Shown here: positions 1 to 9,548 of the stretch, in pieces
Numbering within the stretch: position 1 is the first letter of the stretch
How the letters are laid out: each line of letters opens with the position of its first letter
Notes under the pieces: model-generated
The model's database searches: none
What the model was told of the DNA's origin: nothing
What the model saw: only the letters and a program-made list of their open reading frames with translations
Program-made: the position numbers and the translations under genes
Source: Entoloma clypeatum
Taxonomy: Eukaryota; Basidiomycota; Agaricomycetes; Agaricales; Entolomataceae
Assembly: GCA_963565915.1 (NCBI GenBank)
Contig: OY751486.1
Coordinates: 620,001-684,000 of the forward strand
Reading direction: 5' to 3'
DNA length: 64,000 bases

Positions 1-7
1 ACCAGGC

Positions 8-290
8 TAGGGGGAGGGGGTTAGAGGGTATAAGGCGGTAGGTAAGGTCGGGGGCCAGGGAGGGTGGCGGGGGGTTTGAGAGTCTGCTATTGGCGTGTTC
101 GGAGGATTTGTGGGGGGGGGGTTAGTGAAGCGGTTGGAAGACTGGATGAAGTCAAGGATTGGCTTAAGCACGGTGGGGTCGGAGGGGAGGAAGGGAATGG
201 ACTCAGCTTTTTGTCTCAGTTTGCGGCGTAGGATATGACGCTCTCGTTGGTAATGTGGGCATATGATGAGGAAGTGGCGGACAGTCTCTC
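8..290 (-). pseudogene. C-terminal fragment of a non-LTR retrotransposon ORF (RNase H/zinc-knuckle tail)
   Basis: Reading the minus strand leftwards from about 290 gives ETVRHFLIICPHYQRER followed by a leucine/lysine-rich stretch, a proline-rich tail and a TAG near position 8. The pattern E-T-V-x-H-F-L-x-x-C-P-x-Y-x-x-x-R is the tail seen after the RNase H domain in many fungal LINE-type reverse transcriptases. That assignment is from family knowledge and was not searched. The upstream part is missing because KDZ copy 1 starts at 297. A TGA lies just before the ETV motif, so the fragment is not expected to be functional. Confidence 0.5.
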
Positions 291-296
291 ACATAC

Positions 297-375
297 TCAA
301 CCTACACTGTATTGTAATATACGGTCTAGCAAACACATACACTGTATGGTAAATTACGGAAGCAGCGAATTCGCC
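297..375 (+). repeat. Terminal repeat of the KDZ element, copy 1
   Basis: The 79 bases starting TCAACCTACACTGTATTG match 56908-56986 with only a few differences, clustered around 331-337. Both lie at the outer edge of a KDZ copy, beside a GCCGGCGAC minisatellite. The two KDZ copies are in opposite orientation, and these two ends belong to opposite ends of the element (gene A side here, gene E side at 56908). The pair therefore represents the left and right terminal inverted repeats of one element family. Confidence 0.7.
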
Positions 376-408
376 ACGGCGAACGGCGACAGAATGAATG
401 CAGCCGGC

Positions 409-600
409 GACAAACTCAATGCAGCCGGCGACAAACTCAAAGCAGCCGGCGACAAACTCAATGCATCCGGCGACAAACTCAATGCAGCCGGCGACAAACT
501 CAATGCAGCCGGTGACAACGTCAATGTGGCCGGCGACAAACTCAATGCAGCCGGCGACAACGTCAATGTGGCCGGCGACAAACTCAATGCAGCCGGCAAC
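409..600 (+). repeat. Subterminal 21-bp minisatellite of KDZ copy 1
   Basis: About ten tandem 21-bp units have the core GCCGGCGACAAACTCAAT, with variants in which CAACGTC replaces CAAACTC. The unit length is a multiple of three, so all frames stay open and give repetitive peptides, which is not evidence for a gene. A related, more degenerate array lies inside the other terminus at about 57035-57270. Confidence 0.85.
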
Positions 601-720
601 AACAATTCAATGTGGTTCAATATGGCCGGCGACAACCAAGGCTCATTTTATTGTAGAGAGGAAGGGTAGACATCTGTATATAGTATAATGTAATAACAAT
701 GGTACCCCGCTATAGGCATA

Positions 721-2984
721 TCACTCTGCACCCTCGCTCTCCGATGACCCAGTATCACTCGAACTGCCAGGGACACGCACATCAGCTAAATCTTCAGCGG
801 TCCAAGGGCGGCGTTGGAATTGAGCCCCAGGGGCATGGGCAAAGAGCCCCGGCGAACGAATGAGAGGGGGGGGTCCAGTTGGCTCACTATCAGAGACATC
901 GGAGTCGACACCTACAAGTGCGCTGGCGACGTTGGCGGCAGTAGGTGCGTTGGTGACGGATCCACTGCTGTCGCTGTCGTTGTCAGTTTTGCCGTCAGTT
1001 TTGCCGTCGCCGTGATTGTCGCCGTGATTGTCGCCGTCACTGTCGCCGTTATGGGTGCCGTCAGTTTCGTTGCTGCCATCAGCCTCGTCGTCGGCTTCAT
1101 CGGAATCCTCAAGAGCCGCCAGTGCATTGTCAAATAGTGTTGACGGTGGGGGCCCGCTCTGGTCATCCTCTATGTCACTCTCCTCCTCCTCTAGGATGTT
1201 CATGACAACGTCCAGAGTCTGATGATAGATCGCGGCGGAAGGAGTGACCGGGGAATCAATGGACAGTGAACACCTTATTGGCGCAACAGGCTTCGGCGAA
1301 GGGTGGCACGGTGAAGACAGCGAAGACAGTGAAGACGGCAAAGACGGCAAAGATGGCGAAGGTTTGGACGGCGAAGGGTCGGCCGGCGAATGTTGGGATG
1401 GCGAGTCGGTGTCACTCATATCCTCCAGTGTCTGCATGACAAGGTGGAGAGGAATATCGCCCGCAGAGGTCGCTTGTTCATCACTGATATCGCCCATGAT
1501 AATGTCGACAACCTCCTCGTGATCGGCGACAGGTGATGTGGAGGTGGCCGGAGTTTGAGTTGGGGGTGACCTGGGGATTGGAGTGAAAATCGGTGAGTCA
1601 CACTCGGCATCGAGAGCGGTGAGGGAAGGGGCAGGAAGAAAAGCAGCAGCGGAGTTGTCACCTGCCCCATGTGGCAGGTTGTCTGCCGGCGTGGCCGTGT
1701 GGGCTCGGCGAAGTGGGTACTCTCTGAAATGGTGGGGAATATCGAGGGTGCCGAGGTCGGTGATGAGAGATGGCGAGGCATCGGAATGGCGACCAATCAT
1801 GTCCGAGAAGGGGGCTTCTCCTGGGCCATCAGAGTCGTTACCTGCAAAACCGCCGTCGGCTAGGGACTCGTCATATCCAGAATGCGGCAGCTGGTACTGG
1901 TTTTCTGCTGCTCTCACCAGCTTCCTGATGTCGTCAACTTCGAGATCGACGCCCCAGGTCCACTTCAGGCTGGGGTGCTGCTGGTATTGGTCGCGTTCAG
2001 CCGCTGCAGTCTCCTGGATCATGGTGGCCAGATCCTGGAGGGTGACTTTCTTGCTCCTCGGCCTACCTTTCCGTTGCGTTTGAGCAGTGGTTGATTTGCG
2101 CATCGGCCGTGAGGATGAGGGTTGGGAAGTGGCCGCCGGCGAACCGGCGCGATTGCCAATGGTTGCCGATGGCTGATATGGTGGTCCTGCAATGTGTCCC
2201 CTTGCGGGTTCCAGGGATTCAAGAGTCATGGCGTGCTCATAGAGCATGTTGAAACCACTAGCACGACGGATGGCCAAGTGCAACGCATTCGCCGACGCTG
2301 TTTCCTGGGCATGAAGCCTGTTCGCCACCGCTTGGAGTTGGTGAGAGGCGTCAAGGGCCACGGCGCGGTACCCCGCCGCTGCCTGAGAGTTCAGAGAGAT
2401 ATGGGGAGGGGGAATTGATGGATAGTCGGCAAGAGAGTGACCGGCGAATGGACCGGCGACAGTCTCGCCGCCCGGCGGGTGACCAAGCACGCCGTGGTGG
2501 ACTTCGAGACACTGGGTGAGTGTGTCGACATCCAAAATCTGCTGGGGGCGCTCTGGGTGGTTCCACCAGTCGAGGTGGTAGTGCGGCACAATGCCAAATT
2601 CTTGCGTCGGGTGGGAGCTCCCATCAAGCACGGCTGACCAAGGAAAATGGGGATGAGCGTCGTTTCCATATCCACCCAGATCGGTGAACGACAGTGTGGG
2701 AGTGATGATTGGAATGTCTATTGGCACTCCAGCACTTGCCGCCAGGCCGACAAAGCGCATCGACACGGCCTATGATATGTGAGTATACAGATTATTTAAT
2801 CGGCACATCAGCTTACCAATTCCGAGGCAAGTATATCCTTCATCCACCCATGCTGATTCGCCGGCGCCCGCTGGATACCGAGCAAAGCGGCACGGAAGCG
2901 TGACTCACAGTATGCAACTACTGTATTTGGATCGGGACGAGGAGGAGCAGTCATAAACGAAGTTGAGGTGGAGGAAGAGGGCAT
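721..2984 (-). CDS. KDZ-associated protein A, 738 aa, unknown function
   Basis: The model has two exons, 2984-2817 and 2769-721, with a 47-bp intron (GTAAGC...ATAG) that keeps the frame. The start is the ATG at 2984, which opens MPSSSTSTSF and runs through GIQRAPANQHGWMKDILASEL into the second exon. The N-terminal half (about residues 30-330) looks folded, with several Trp/His-rich patches. The rest is low-complexity, Ser/Pro/Asp/Glu-rich and highly acidic, with DSDGD-type runs encoded by tandem GTCGCC/GACGGC repeats. The gene starts about 140 bp downstream of the transposase stop and on the same strand, which suggests it is an element gene. I do not recognise a domain. It could be a DNA-binding or accessory transposition factor, but that is only inference from position. 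Confidence 0.65.
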
Positions 2985-4486
2985 TGTAGTTGCAATAGAC
3001 TGTGGGTGAGAAGAAGATGGCGGTAAATGTGACAGATAACAATGTGCTTATGCCATGTGTCACATCGTTACACGTTACATGCATGTTTTTTTTCCTTATT
3101 TTATGTGTAAATGTGAAAACACTACTCAATTATCCGCACATATGACCTTGTAGTACCCGCAAATTCATCTTCAGCATCTGTCACAAGGATCTGCCACATC
3201 GCCGCCTTTCTTGCTGCATGTGCCATGAGTCCCGGCGAAGCGGCGACTTGTCGCCGGCCGTCCCAAATGTCCCGTTGATGGATAAAATATCGGGTCGTCC
3301 AACCCATCTCATATTGGACAAGGATGACTTCCTCCTCCCAGCGGTGGCTTCGTGCTCGTGCATGTAACCAATGAACACGTTGGACTAAAAGGCGATCAGA
3401 AGATCCACGGCGACAATACACGGCGACTAACATTCTAGCACGGCCGCCGGCGACGTAGGATTGATACCCAGTTGCATCTGCCATATCCAGGACAGGCGTA
3501 GAGTTGTTGAACCCTGGATGTTGGGATCCAGAACAGCCGTGCTGCACTTCAGGTCGTCTCGGCTTAAAACCCGAAATCTCGCCATGACGTCCGGCGAAGC
3601 TTGCAGCCGGCCGAGGGCCGCCCTGCATCGTGTATATACTCGAGAATGGAAAGAAATCTGCTGATTGAGCTTGATGATCGTGGCTCGAGCTCGAGTTTTG
3701 ACACTTTTCCGGGGTGCTACTCAGATGACATGGGAGTAGTGAAAGGATTTGTCGGCGATGATGGTGCAAAGTGCATTGAGATGCCGTGTGGCCTGCCTCG
3801 TTCGCTCGGCCACCTCTACAGCACAGTGAGCTTGATTGCGACCAGACGCAGTGGAAGGCAAGACAAGTGGCCGGTGTTCATGTGGGAGGTTGCCGGTGAC
3901 AGTATAGCGGCTGGGGACATCGCCGTCGTCATCGCTCTCGCCTTCATGCTCATCATCATCAAGATCGTCAAAGGCTGTTGGATCATCTGATGTTGATGTA
4001 TCTGGTGCCACTGTTCCCAGCACCCCAACCTGCTGTTGCAATGTATCGAGCACAGTCAGCTGGGATGTGAGATTATCTTGAAGGTGTTCAATCTGTTTTG
4101 CATCTTCAGGCCGAGGGTTCTTTTTCCAATGCCGGAGACGGTCCTCTAACTCAATCCTGCCCAGAAATCAGAAGGATTACAAGTGAGTGACACATAAAAC
4201 ACGCACTGTTTCTCCTCAATATTGAGGGCCATTCTTATCCATTCTTCCACCGGGGTGTGCACCTCACTTGGCATTATATCAACAGGCTCCTCGGGCTCGG
4301 TTGTATGAGTACGTAGAATATCCATTGCCGTGACATCGGCGAGGCGACGTGCTTCAGCAGCTTTAACTTCTGTCTCCCAGTTGTTCACATGATCATGGGT
4401 GATTGCCGTCGTCATCTTAATGAAGTAGTCCGTCGTGGCATGAGACATTGATCTCGCCTGGACGTGTCGCCGGCACAAGACATGTA

Positions 4487-4771
4487 CTGAGACCGGCGAA
4501 ACGGCGAACATGTACCGGCGAAAGGATGGTAACCGGCGAAAGGAAGGACGGCGAAAGGAAGGATCGGCGAAAGGGAGGATCGGCGAAACAATGTCGGCAA
4601 AAGGATGTCACCGGTGAAAAGAAGGACCGGCGAAAGGAAGGATCAGCGAAAGGAAGGATCAGCGAAAGGAAGGACCGGCGAAAGGGATGATCGGCGAAAG
4701 AATGTCGGTGAAAGGATATCAGCGAAGAAATCGTCAGGGAAACAAGAAAGGGATGATTGTGGAATACTTAC
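4487..4771 (-). repeat. Minisatellite filling intron 3 of the KDZ transposase
   Basis: On the plus strand this intron is a chain of CCGGCGAAAGGAAGGA-like units, with GGATCGGCGAAA and GATGTCGGCGAAA variants, between a GTAAGT donor at 4771 and a CTCAG acceptor at 4487. The other introns of the gene are 44-57 bp. A homologous stretch recurs at about 57382-57650 near the other terminus of KDZ copy 2. Confidence 0.75.
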
Positions 4772-6239
4772 CCATGTTCAACATCTTCTTGTGATTTGAG
4801 TCTGTTGCATGGTCATCAATGGTTTTGGCCCTATTTGCCAGTGTAGCCGTCTGTACTGTTGTTGTAATGACGTTCAAATTTGACCACAGAGTCTCGAGGA
4901 TTTCACCGGCGGTGACGGCGGCGCCAGGAATGAAGGACGTGGCATACCGGAAAAAACATTCTTCCTTGTGGCCATGTACATGAAAGAGGCCGATAGCCCG
5001 GTCAAGCACCAGGCCAGGGGGGAGGAGGTGACCAATGCGGTCATAAAGGTAGACAAAGTATTGACAGACGATGTCGTAGATGATCATGACGATCTGTTCC
5101 ACATCCACATTGCCATACTTGATACCCATAAGAAGAACCCAGTCAGCATTTTTTTGGCCCTCACCCTTGAACAGATTGGCAATCGCATTGGGGACAAAAC
5201 ACCCATGCCGTGCACAGGCAACGGCGACGATGCCAGTGATGTCGCATGCCTTGGAGCCAAGCATAGCAAGCTCAATGGCACGAAACTGGTTCTCACATGG
5301 TGCCTTCTAGAAATCAATTTTTCAGCATCTCTGGGCTGTATAACAATGCAGAAACTTTCATACTGTGAGGCGCTTTATGGCGGTTTTCAGGAATCCGAGA
5401 TAGTCTTCACGCTTTGACATCATACCAGCACCCTCATCCAGCCACACCTTGCTGGAGGTTTTTTGCTGAACATGGTCGGCCTTGAAGTTGCCGTTGGTGA
5501 CAAAAGACCGATTGTACACCCACCTGTGCATTTGATTCACCAAGGAACACGATATCGGGATGATGCACCTACCGTCGTGGATCCTCTTTCCAGTGTTCTG
5601 GGAGATTGATTCCTGGTTGGGGACATGCTGGACAGAAGTTGCCAAATTCGGCGGGTGCCGTCTGTTCGCCGGTCGCCGTTCTGTGGCCATGACCAGCCCA
5701 CTTCTTCTTCTTCAACCAGCGCCAGATGCGCGACAGCCGAAGCAGTTCTTGATAGAGGTTGGGTGCCTTCAGAGGTGCCATGGGAAATGTGAGCCGACGA
5801 ATCTTTTGAAAGTATTGGTATGCCGTGGCCTTGCACTCGAGGTTCGAAAGGCGGAAATCATCCAGAACAGCAACAGAGAACAGAGTTCTGTACCGGATGA
5901 AGGTTGTTGGCACCAGGCGACAGTGCATCAGGTCACCGTGAACACTCTCCTGGCCTTGGCACTGACAGGTAACCAGCGCAAGATGATGGATCCCATTAGG
6001 GTGAACAACACGCACATAGTGGTTGAGCAATGAGTCATGCTGGGGTATGGTGGGGATGGAACTAGTGTGTGCCTCGGCGGCAGCTGAATCGCTGGCCGTT
6101 GAGTTGTCGGCGAAGGGCGCCGCCTTCAGGGGATTCTCGGCGAGATATCTGTGGCATGGCATCAAGTTGCCGTCCTCATCGTCATCCTCGCCGAGTTCGG
6201 TACTCGGGTAGTCAGTATCATCATCGTCCACCCCATCGG

Positions 6240-6416
6240 CAGTAGGACGGGCGAAGGTAGTGTCACCGGCGAATGCATTCCCACCGGCGAATGCATATGC
6301 ATCGTCATCGGCGAAGTTAGTGTCACCGGCGAATGTAGTGTCACCGGCGAATGCATTCCCACCGGCGAATGCATTCCCACCGGCGAATGCATTCTCACCG
6401 GCGAAGGTTGTCACCG
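6240..6416 (-). repeat. Coding minisatellite (FAGGNA repeat) in the KDZ transposase
   Basis: About nine 18-bp units of the form TTCGCCGGTGGGAATGCA, with GACACTACA variants, encode FAGGNA/FAGDTT hexapeptides just after the CxC2 cluster. The same array is present in copy 2 at about 63746-63922. The codons contain the TTCGCCGG motif (reverse complement CCGGCGAA) that is scattered through the whole element. Confidence 0.85.
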
Positions 6417-6834
6417 TGAGTCGATGCTGTTCCTTCTCATCTTGCTGGATCTGAAGTTCTTCCAAGAATGTGACTTGCCATTCCAATGATGGGCAGAGGT
6501 CTGTGTCCAGATGATGCGGAACAAGAATGTATGTACCGACCTCCCACAAAGCGGCATGGCGAAAGAAACTACCAGTCCAACACTCGATGCGGTGCAATGG
6601 GTCATGTCGATGAGCATGACACATGCACCCACGACAGAGTAAAGGTGTTATGGTACAATCTATGCACCTCCACACAGCTCTTTTCTCACCAGTGCATGTC
6701 TGGCAGTATCCACCAGCCGGCAAAGCTTCTCGGGAGAGTAGTGCCGCCAACAAGGAATCGGCACGATGGACAAATTCTTGCATCCAGTAGTGTTGCTTTA
6801 CCATGCCTGTTAGTAATTATACTCGAGATCATTT

Positions 6835-8765
6835 ATTAGCTGGTACCTTTCAATCTTGCTCCCACTGCTCAACTACTGGACACAGAATGGGGATGTTCCA
6901 ATAGAACCAAAGAAAGTGAAGGAGCGGACTGAGGTATGAGTTGGACTATATATGTGTGTTGCAGGATTAATTAACCATAATACAGAGACTTGCAAAGTGG
7001 CTCCGGAACAACTGGAGACCATTTGTGACCACAAGGGGGCAACATGATCGCAAGGTGAGTAGACTGGAGGTTGTGTGGCAGGTGAAGGGGAATGAGGTAA
7101 AGGAGGAAATGAAGAGGATGCTTGGTGTGGAGAATCTGAATCTTGCACTCCGAGCAGATTTTGGACAGAGGTTGAGTGCCGCAAAAAATATTTATGAAGC
7201 CATGGATGCCGAGGGTAAGAAGGAAATCCAAATTCTAGTGGACCAGCATCAGGAACAAGGTAATCCTCCTGAGGTACAGTGCCGGTAAGTCTTCGCTGAT
7301 TGCAGTGTACACACCTAACCACGACGACAGGCTAGCAAAGTCCAAGGCAACCCCGAGAGTGGAGGATTTCTCCACAAAGTGTTGGCGTGAGATGGGTGTA
7401 GTGACAATGACATTCTATGGGTACCCGAGAGAGGATGGGAAATACAGAATAATGTGGTGCGTCATGTTCGCCGGTCGGCGACAGTTTACAAAACTGGCTA
7501 ACTGGCTAAAGTCATGAGGACTCAGCGGGACTGATGGGTAAAAAGGCACTGTCATTTGTGGAGAGCAAGGCCACCGTGGTGAATGAGATGTGCCGTTTTT
7601 TTGGGGAGTATGTTAAGGGCCTCAAACATGTGCCGGATGCTGGAAGACTGACTCCAGCGAATGCTCCGGCGAATATTGCGGCGAATACTCCGGTGAATGG
7701 AAGACTGACGCCAGCGAATGACAGACTGACTCCGGCGAATGCAACTGATCAGCTGGCCGTCGCGGCGACAATAGCCCTTTCGCCGAATGGGTTTCCCCTC
7801 GTTCCCGATGTCTCTTTTGGAACAATGACCAAGGGTCAGCTTGAGCACTTACTACGCGAGTTCTTGTCCAAACACTACTGTAAGCGAGTTTGTTCTCAAT
7901 CGAGTGCTGCTGATTGGAAGTATGACAGCTCTTGCGTCGGCTGGCCGTACTAACCATGTGCCATTTGGGACTCTGGCAGCTAACACGCGACTCTTGGTGG
8001 CAGCTGAATACCTCCCACAGGGGTTCACTATCAAGGATCCACGAAACCTGCACAAGAAGGAGATTGAGGCCTTTTTTGAACACGTCAAATCAAGGCAGGA
8101 TCGACATGGTGCAGGCAAGGCATTTCGCTTCAAGAAGATTGTCGACAAGGACAGACACGAGGTGGAAAGCCAATACCCCATACTAGCAGAAGCTCAAAGG
8201 GGACGGCGAAGGCAGAGCCGATCAGCAAGGAATGGCCTGCTTGCTGTCCCAGATCAGTGCCATCGCAATAGCGTCTCACAGGGGAGCGGAAGTCATCGCG
8301 CGTCTGATACAGAATGGCCCAGTGGAAGTGAGGGGACGGCGAGCAGTCATATAACCACCGGCGACATTCGCCGTGTTCGCCCCATTGTCGCCGAGGGCAA
8401 CTTCGCCGAAGAAAGGTTCGCCGGTGATGTCGCCGAAGGACCTTTCGCCGAAGAACATTTTACCGAAGGTGTCGCCAGTGATGGATATGTGACTGTAGGT
8501 CAAATGCAAATGAATGAACTCGTTCTACAGGGCATGATGGTCACGGCGCCGATCAATGGCCCACTGGATGGTGACCCACAGTATAGTGTCCCAGCCTCTG
8601 CCGTACGAGCTTTGATGTTGAATCGAGCAAACGACTCAGTGATTGATCCAACATTGATTACACCAAATGGTAGGATATTCATGTTTCTGATTTTGAATTA
8701 TCCCCATGCTAATAACTGATTCAGATCACTCAAATGGCCTTCGCCGTTCCAAACGACAAAAGTAG
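6835..8765 (+). CDS. KDZ-associated protein B, unknown function, multi-exon
   Basis: This gene diverges from the transposase gene. The exon ending KERTE joins through a short intron (GTATGA...TACAG, about 6932-6983) to RLAKWLRNNWRPF. The reading continues through MDAEGKKEIQILVDQHQ, then LAKSKATPRVEDFSTKCW, a repeat of SPAN/TPAN peptides, and GRTNHVPFGTLAANTRL. It ends in a basic exon, DHSNGLRRSKRQK, with a TAG at 8763-8765. Introns at 7880-7928 and about 8670-8723 fit GT-AG rules and phase. The intron near 7474-7525 has a weak donor, and no ATG was found for the first exon. The Lys/Glu-rich first half resembles the uncharacterised companion proteins commonly found beside KDZ transposases, an impression from memory. 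No catalytic motif was seen. Confidence 0.6.
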
Positions 8766-9087
8766 TATTGCCTTTCATACAATACATACATGACAAGCAA
8801 TAAGAAAATCGTAAAACAAATGAAAGCGAGTTGAATGGATATGTGAATAAAAAATAAAAAATTCGCCGGCCGTGTTCACACGCGAGACCGCTTTCCCCCA
8901 GTCGTGCTGCTGTCATCCCCACCCTTGCGCTTTCGTCCATGTTTCCCCTCAGATGACGCTGTACTGCCTGATGCAGATGGCAAACGTGAGTGGTCGCTTA
9001 GCCGAGGACTTCGCCGAAGCGCATCAGCAGGCAAGGCGGCGAGGGTCACCGGACGAGTGTCGGTGGTGTCGGGCACATCCTCTTCCG

Positions 9088-9548
9088 TCATAGATTCCTC
9101 CTCTGCGACGATAGCCATAGGACTCGTAGGTGGGGGGGGATGAGTTGCACCGTGCCTTGCGCCGTCTCCTGGGATGTCGTTGGTGTCGGCATGATAAGGT
9201 TGACTGCAGGGGGGGCGACGACAGGGTGGGAGACTGCAGGAGGGGCAACGACGGGGTGTGTGACGGGGTGGGAGGCGGCGGTGACGGTGGCAGCGGCAGT
9301 GGTGGTGGTAGTGGTGGTGGCAGTGACAGCTGGGGGCGACGGCGAGGGAGAGTCATCCCGGCGACTGACCGGCGAATGCCCAACGGCGAAGGAAGCAGCG
9401 TAGGGGTTGTCCGGCGAATGACCACCGGCGAATGGCACTCGCCGAGATGGGCCAGGCGTGGCCCCAGAACCTTCGGCGAAGGGCTCGGCGAAGGATCCGG
9501 CGAAGGGTGGTCGGCGCGAGGTGCGAGGGGTCGATGACGGCGGGTCAC
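9088..9548 (-). pseudogene. 3' fragment of KDZ-associated gene D
   Basis: Reading the minus strand from the junction gives SDPPSSTPRTSRRPPF and a Pro/Ser/Thr/Val-rich tail that matches the end of gene D in copy 2 (60635-61074), apart from a 7-residue insertion (AGGHSPD). The N-terminal two thirds, including the cysteine cluster, are absent. The overlapping frame 9118-8876, ending KRSRV, is also conserved between the copies and may be an alternative last exon. Without the upstream exons the fragment cannot make the full protein. Confidence 0.65.

Larger units (their letters stand above)
3122..6804 (-). pseudogene. KDZ transposase with CxC2 cysteine cluster, six exons, one internal TGA
   Basis: Exons at 6804-5573, 5523-5364, 5306-4772, 4486-4201, 4156-3432 and 3384-3122 join in phase to 1066 residues, a usual size for this family. 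The N-terminus holds the CxC2-type cluster (CQTC...CIDC...CRGC...H) at about residues 33-75. A FAGGNA repeat follows at about 131-183, then CPACPQPGINLP near residue 390. The RNase H-fold core follows with FVTNGNFKAD, TGIVAVACARHGCFVPN, YDIVCQYF and TAGEILETLWSNLN. The C-terminus ends with RVHWLHARARSHRW and a KAAMW motif. The family normally has DGNF where this copy reads NGNF, and an in-frame TGA (3721-3723) lies inside exon 5 with coding-like sequence continuing beyond it. Both suggest an inactive copy. The intron at 4487-4771 is unusually long and is filled by a minisatellite. Confidence 0.85.
297..9548 (-). mobile_element. KDZ DNA transposon copy 1 (truncated at the BEM2-proximal side)
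   Basis: This stretch starts with a terminal sequence that recurs at 56908. It continues with a minisatellite, gene A, a KDZ transposase, gene B and the 3' part of gene D. From 6162 to 9548 it is mirrored by 60635-64000. At 9548 the homology with copy 2 stops inside gene D, exactly at the last codons of the BEM2-like gene, so the 5' half of gene D, gene E and the second terminus are missing here. KDZ (Kyakuja-Dileera-Zisupton) elements are large eukaryotic DNA transposons expanded in Agaricomycetes. The 8 bases before the terminus (289-296) would be one target-site copy, but its partner is not present to confirm it. Confidence 0.8.
6162..9548 (+). repeat. Left arm of a near-identical inverted duplication
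   Basis: Positions 6162 to about 9400 pair base for base with 60762-64000 on the opposite strand (coordinates sum to 70162). After a 21-bp indel the pairing continues to 9548/60635 (sum 70183). Only scattered substitutions were noticed, for example two amino-acid changes near 9100. The pairing is cut by the window end at 64000, so the true arm is longer. Confidence 0.9.

Noticed and set aside
409..600. Regularly spaced repeats resembling a CRISPR array
   Set aside because: Units are contiguous with no unique spacers, and the DNA is eukaryotic; a minisatellite explains it.
235..688. Long frames on both strands encoding AAGDKLN, MQPATNS or LSPAALS repeats
   Set aside because: They are by-products of the 21-bp minisatellite, whose unit length keeps all frames open; no independent coding signal.
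1583..2083. 166-codon plus-strand frame
   Set aside because: Antisense to the gene A coding exon; no motif; a shadow of GC-rich coding DNA.
3436..3769. N-terminal part of the minus-strand frame that runs 3769-3122
   Set aside because: The family-matching transposase sequence here lies in a different frame (exon 5); only the end of this frame, after the 3385-3431 intron, is used as exon 6.
297..9548. Possible TET/JBP dioxygenase partner gene, known from other fungal KDZ elements
   Set aside because: No HxD...H pattern in a suitable context was found in genes A, B, D or E; cannot be supported.
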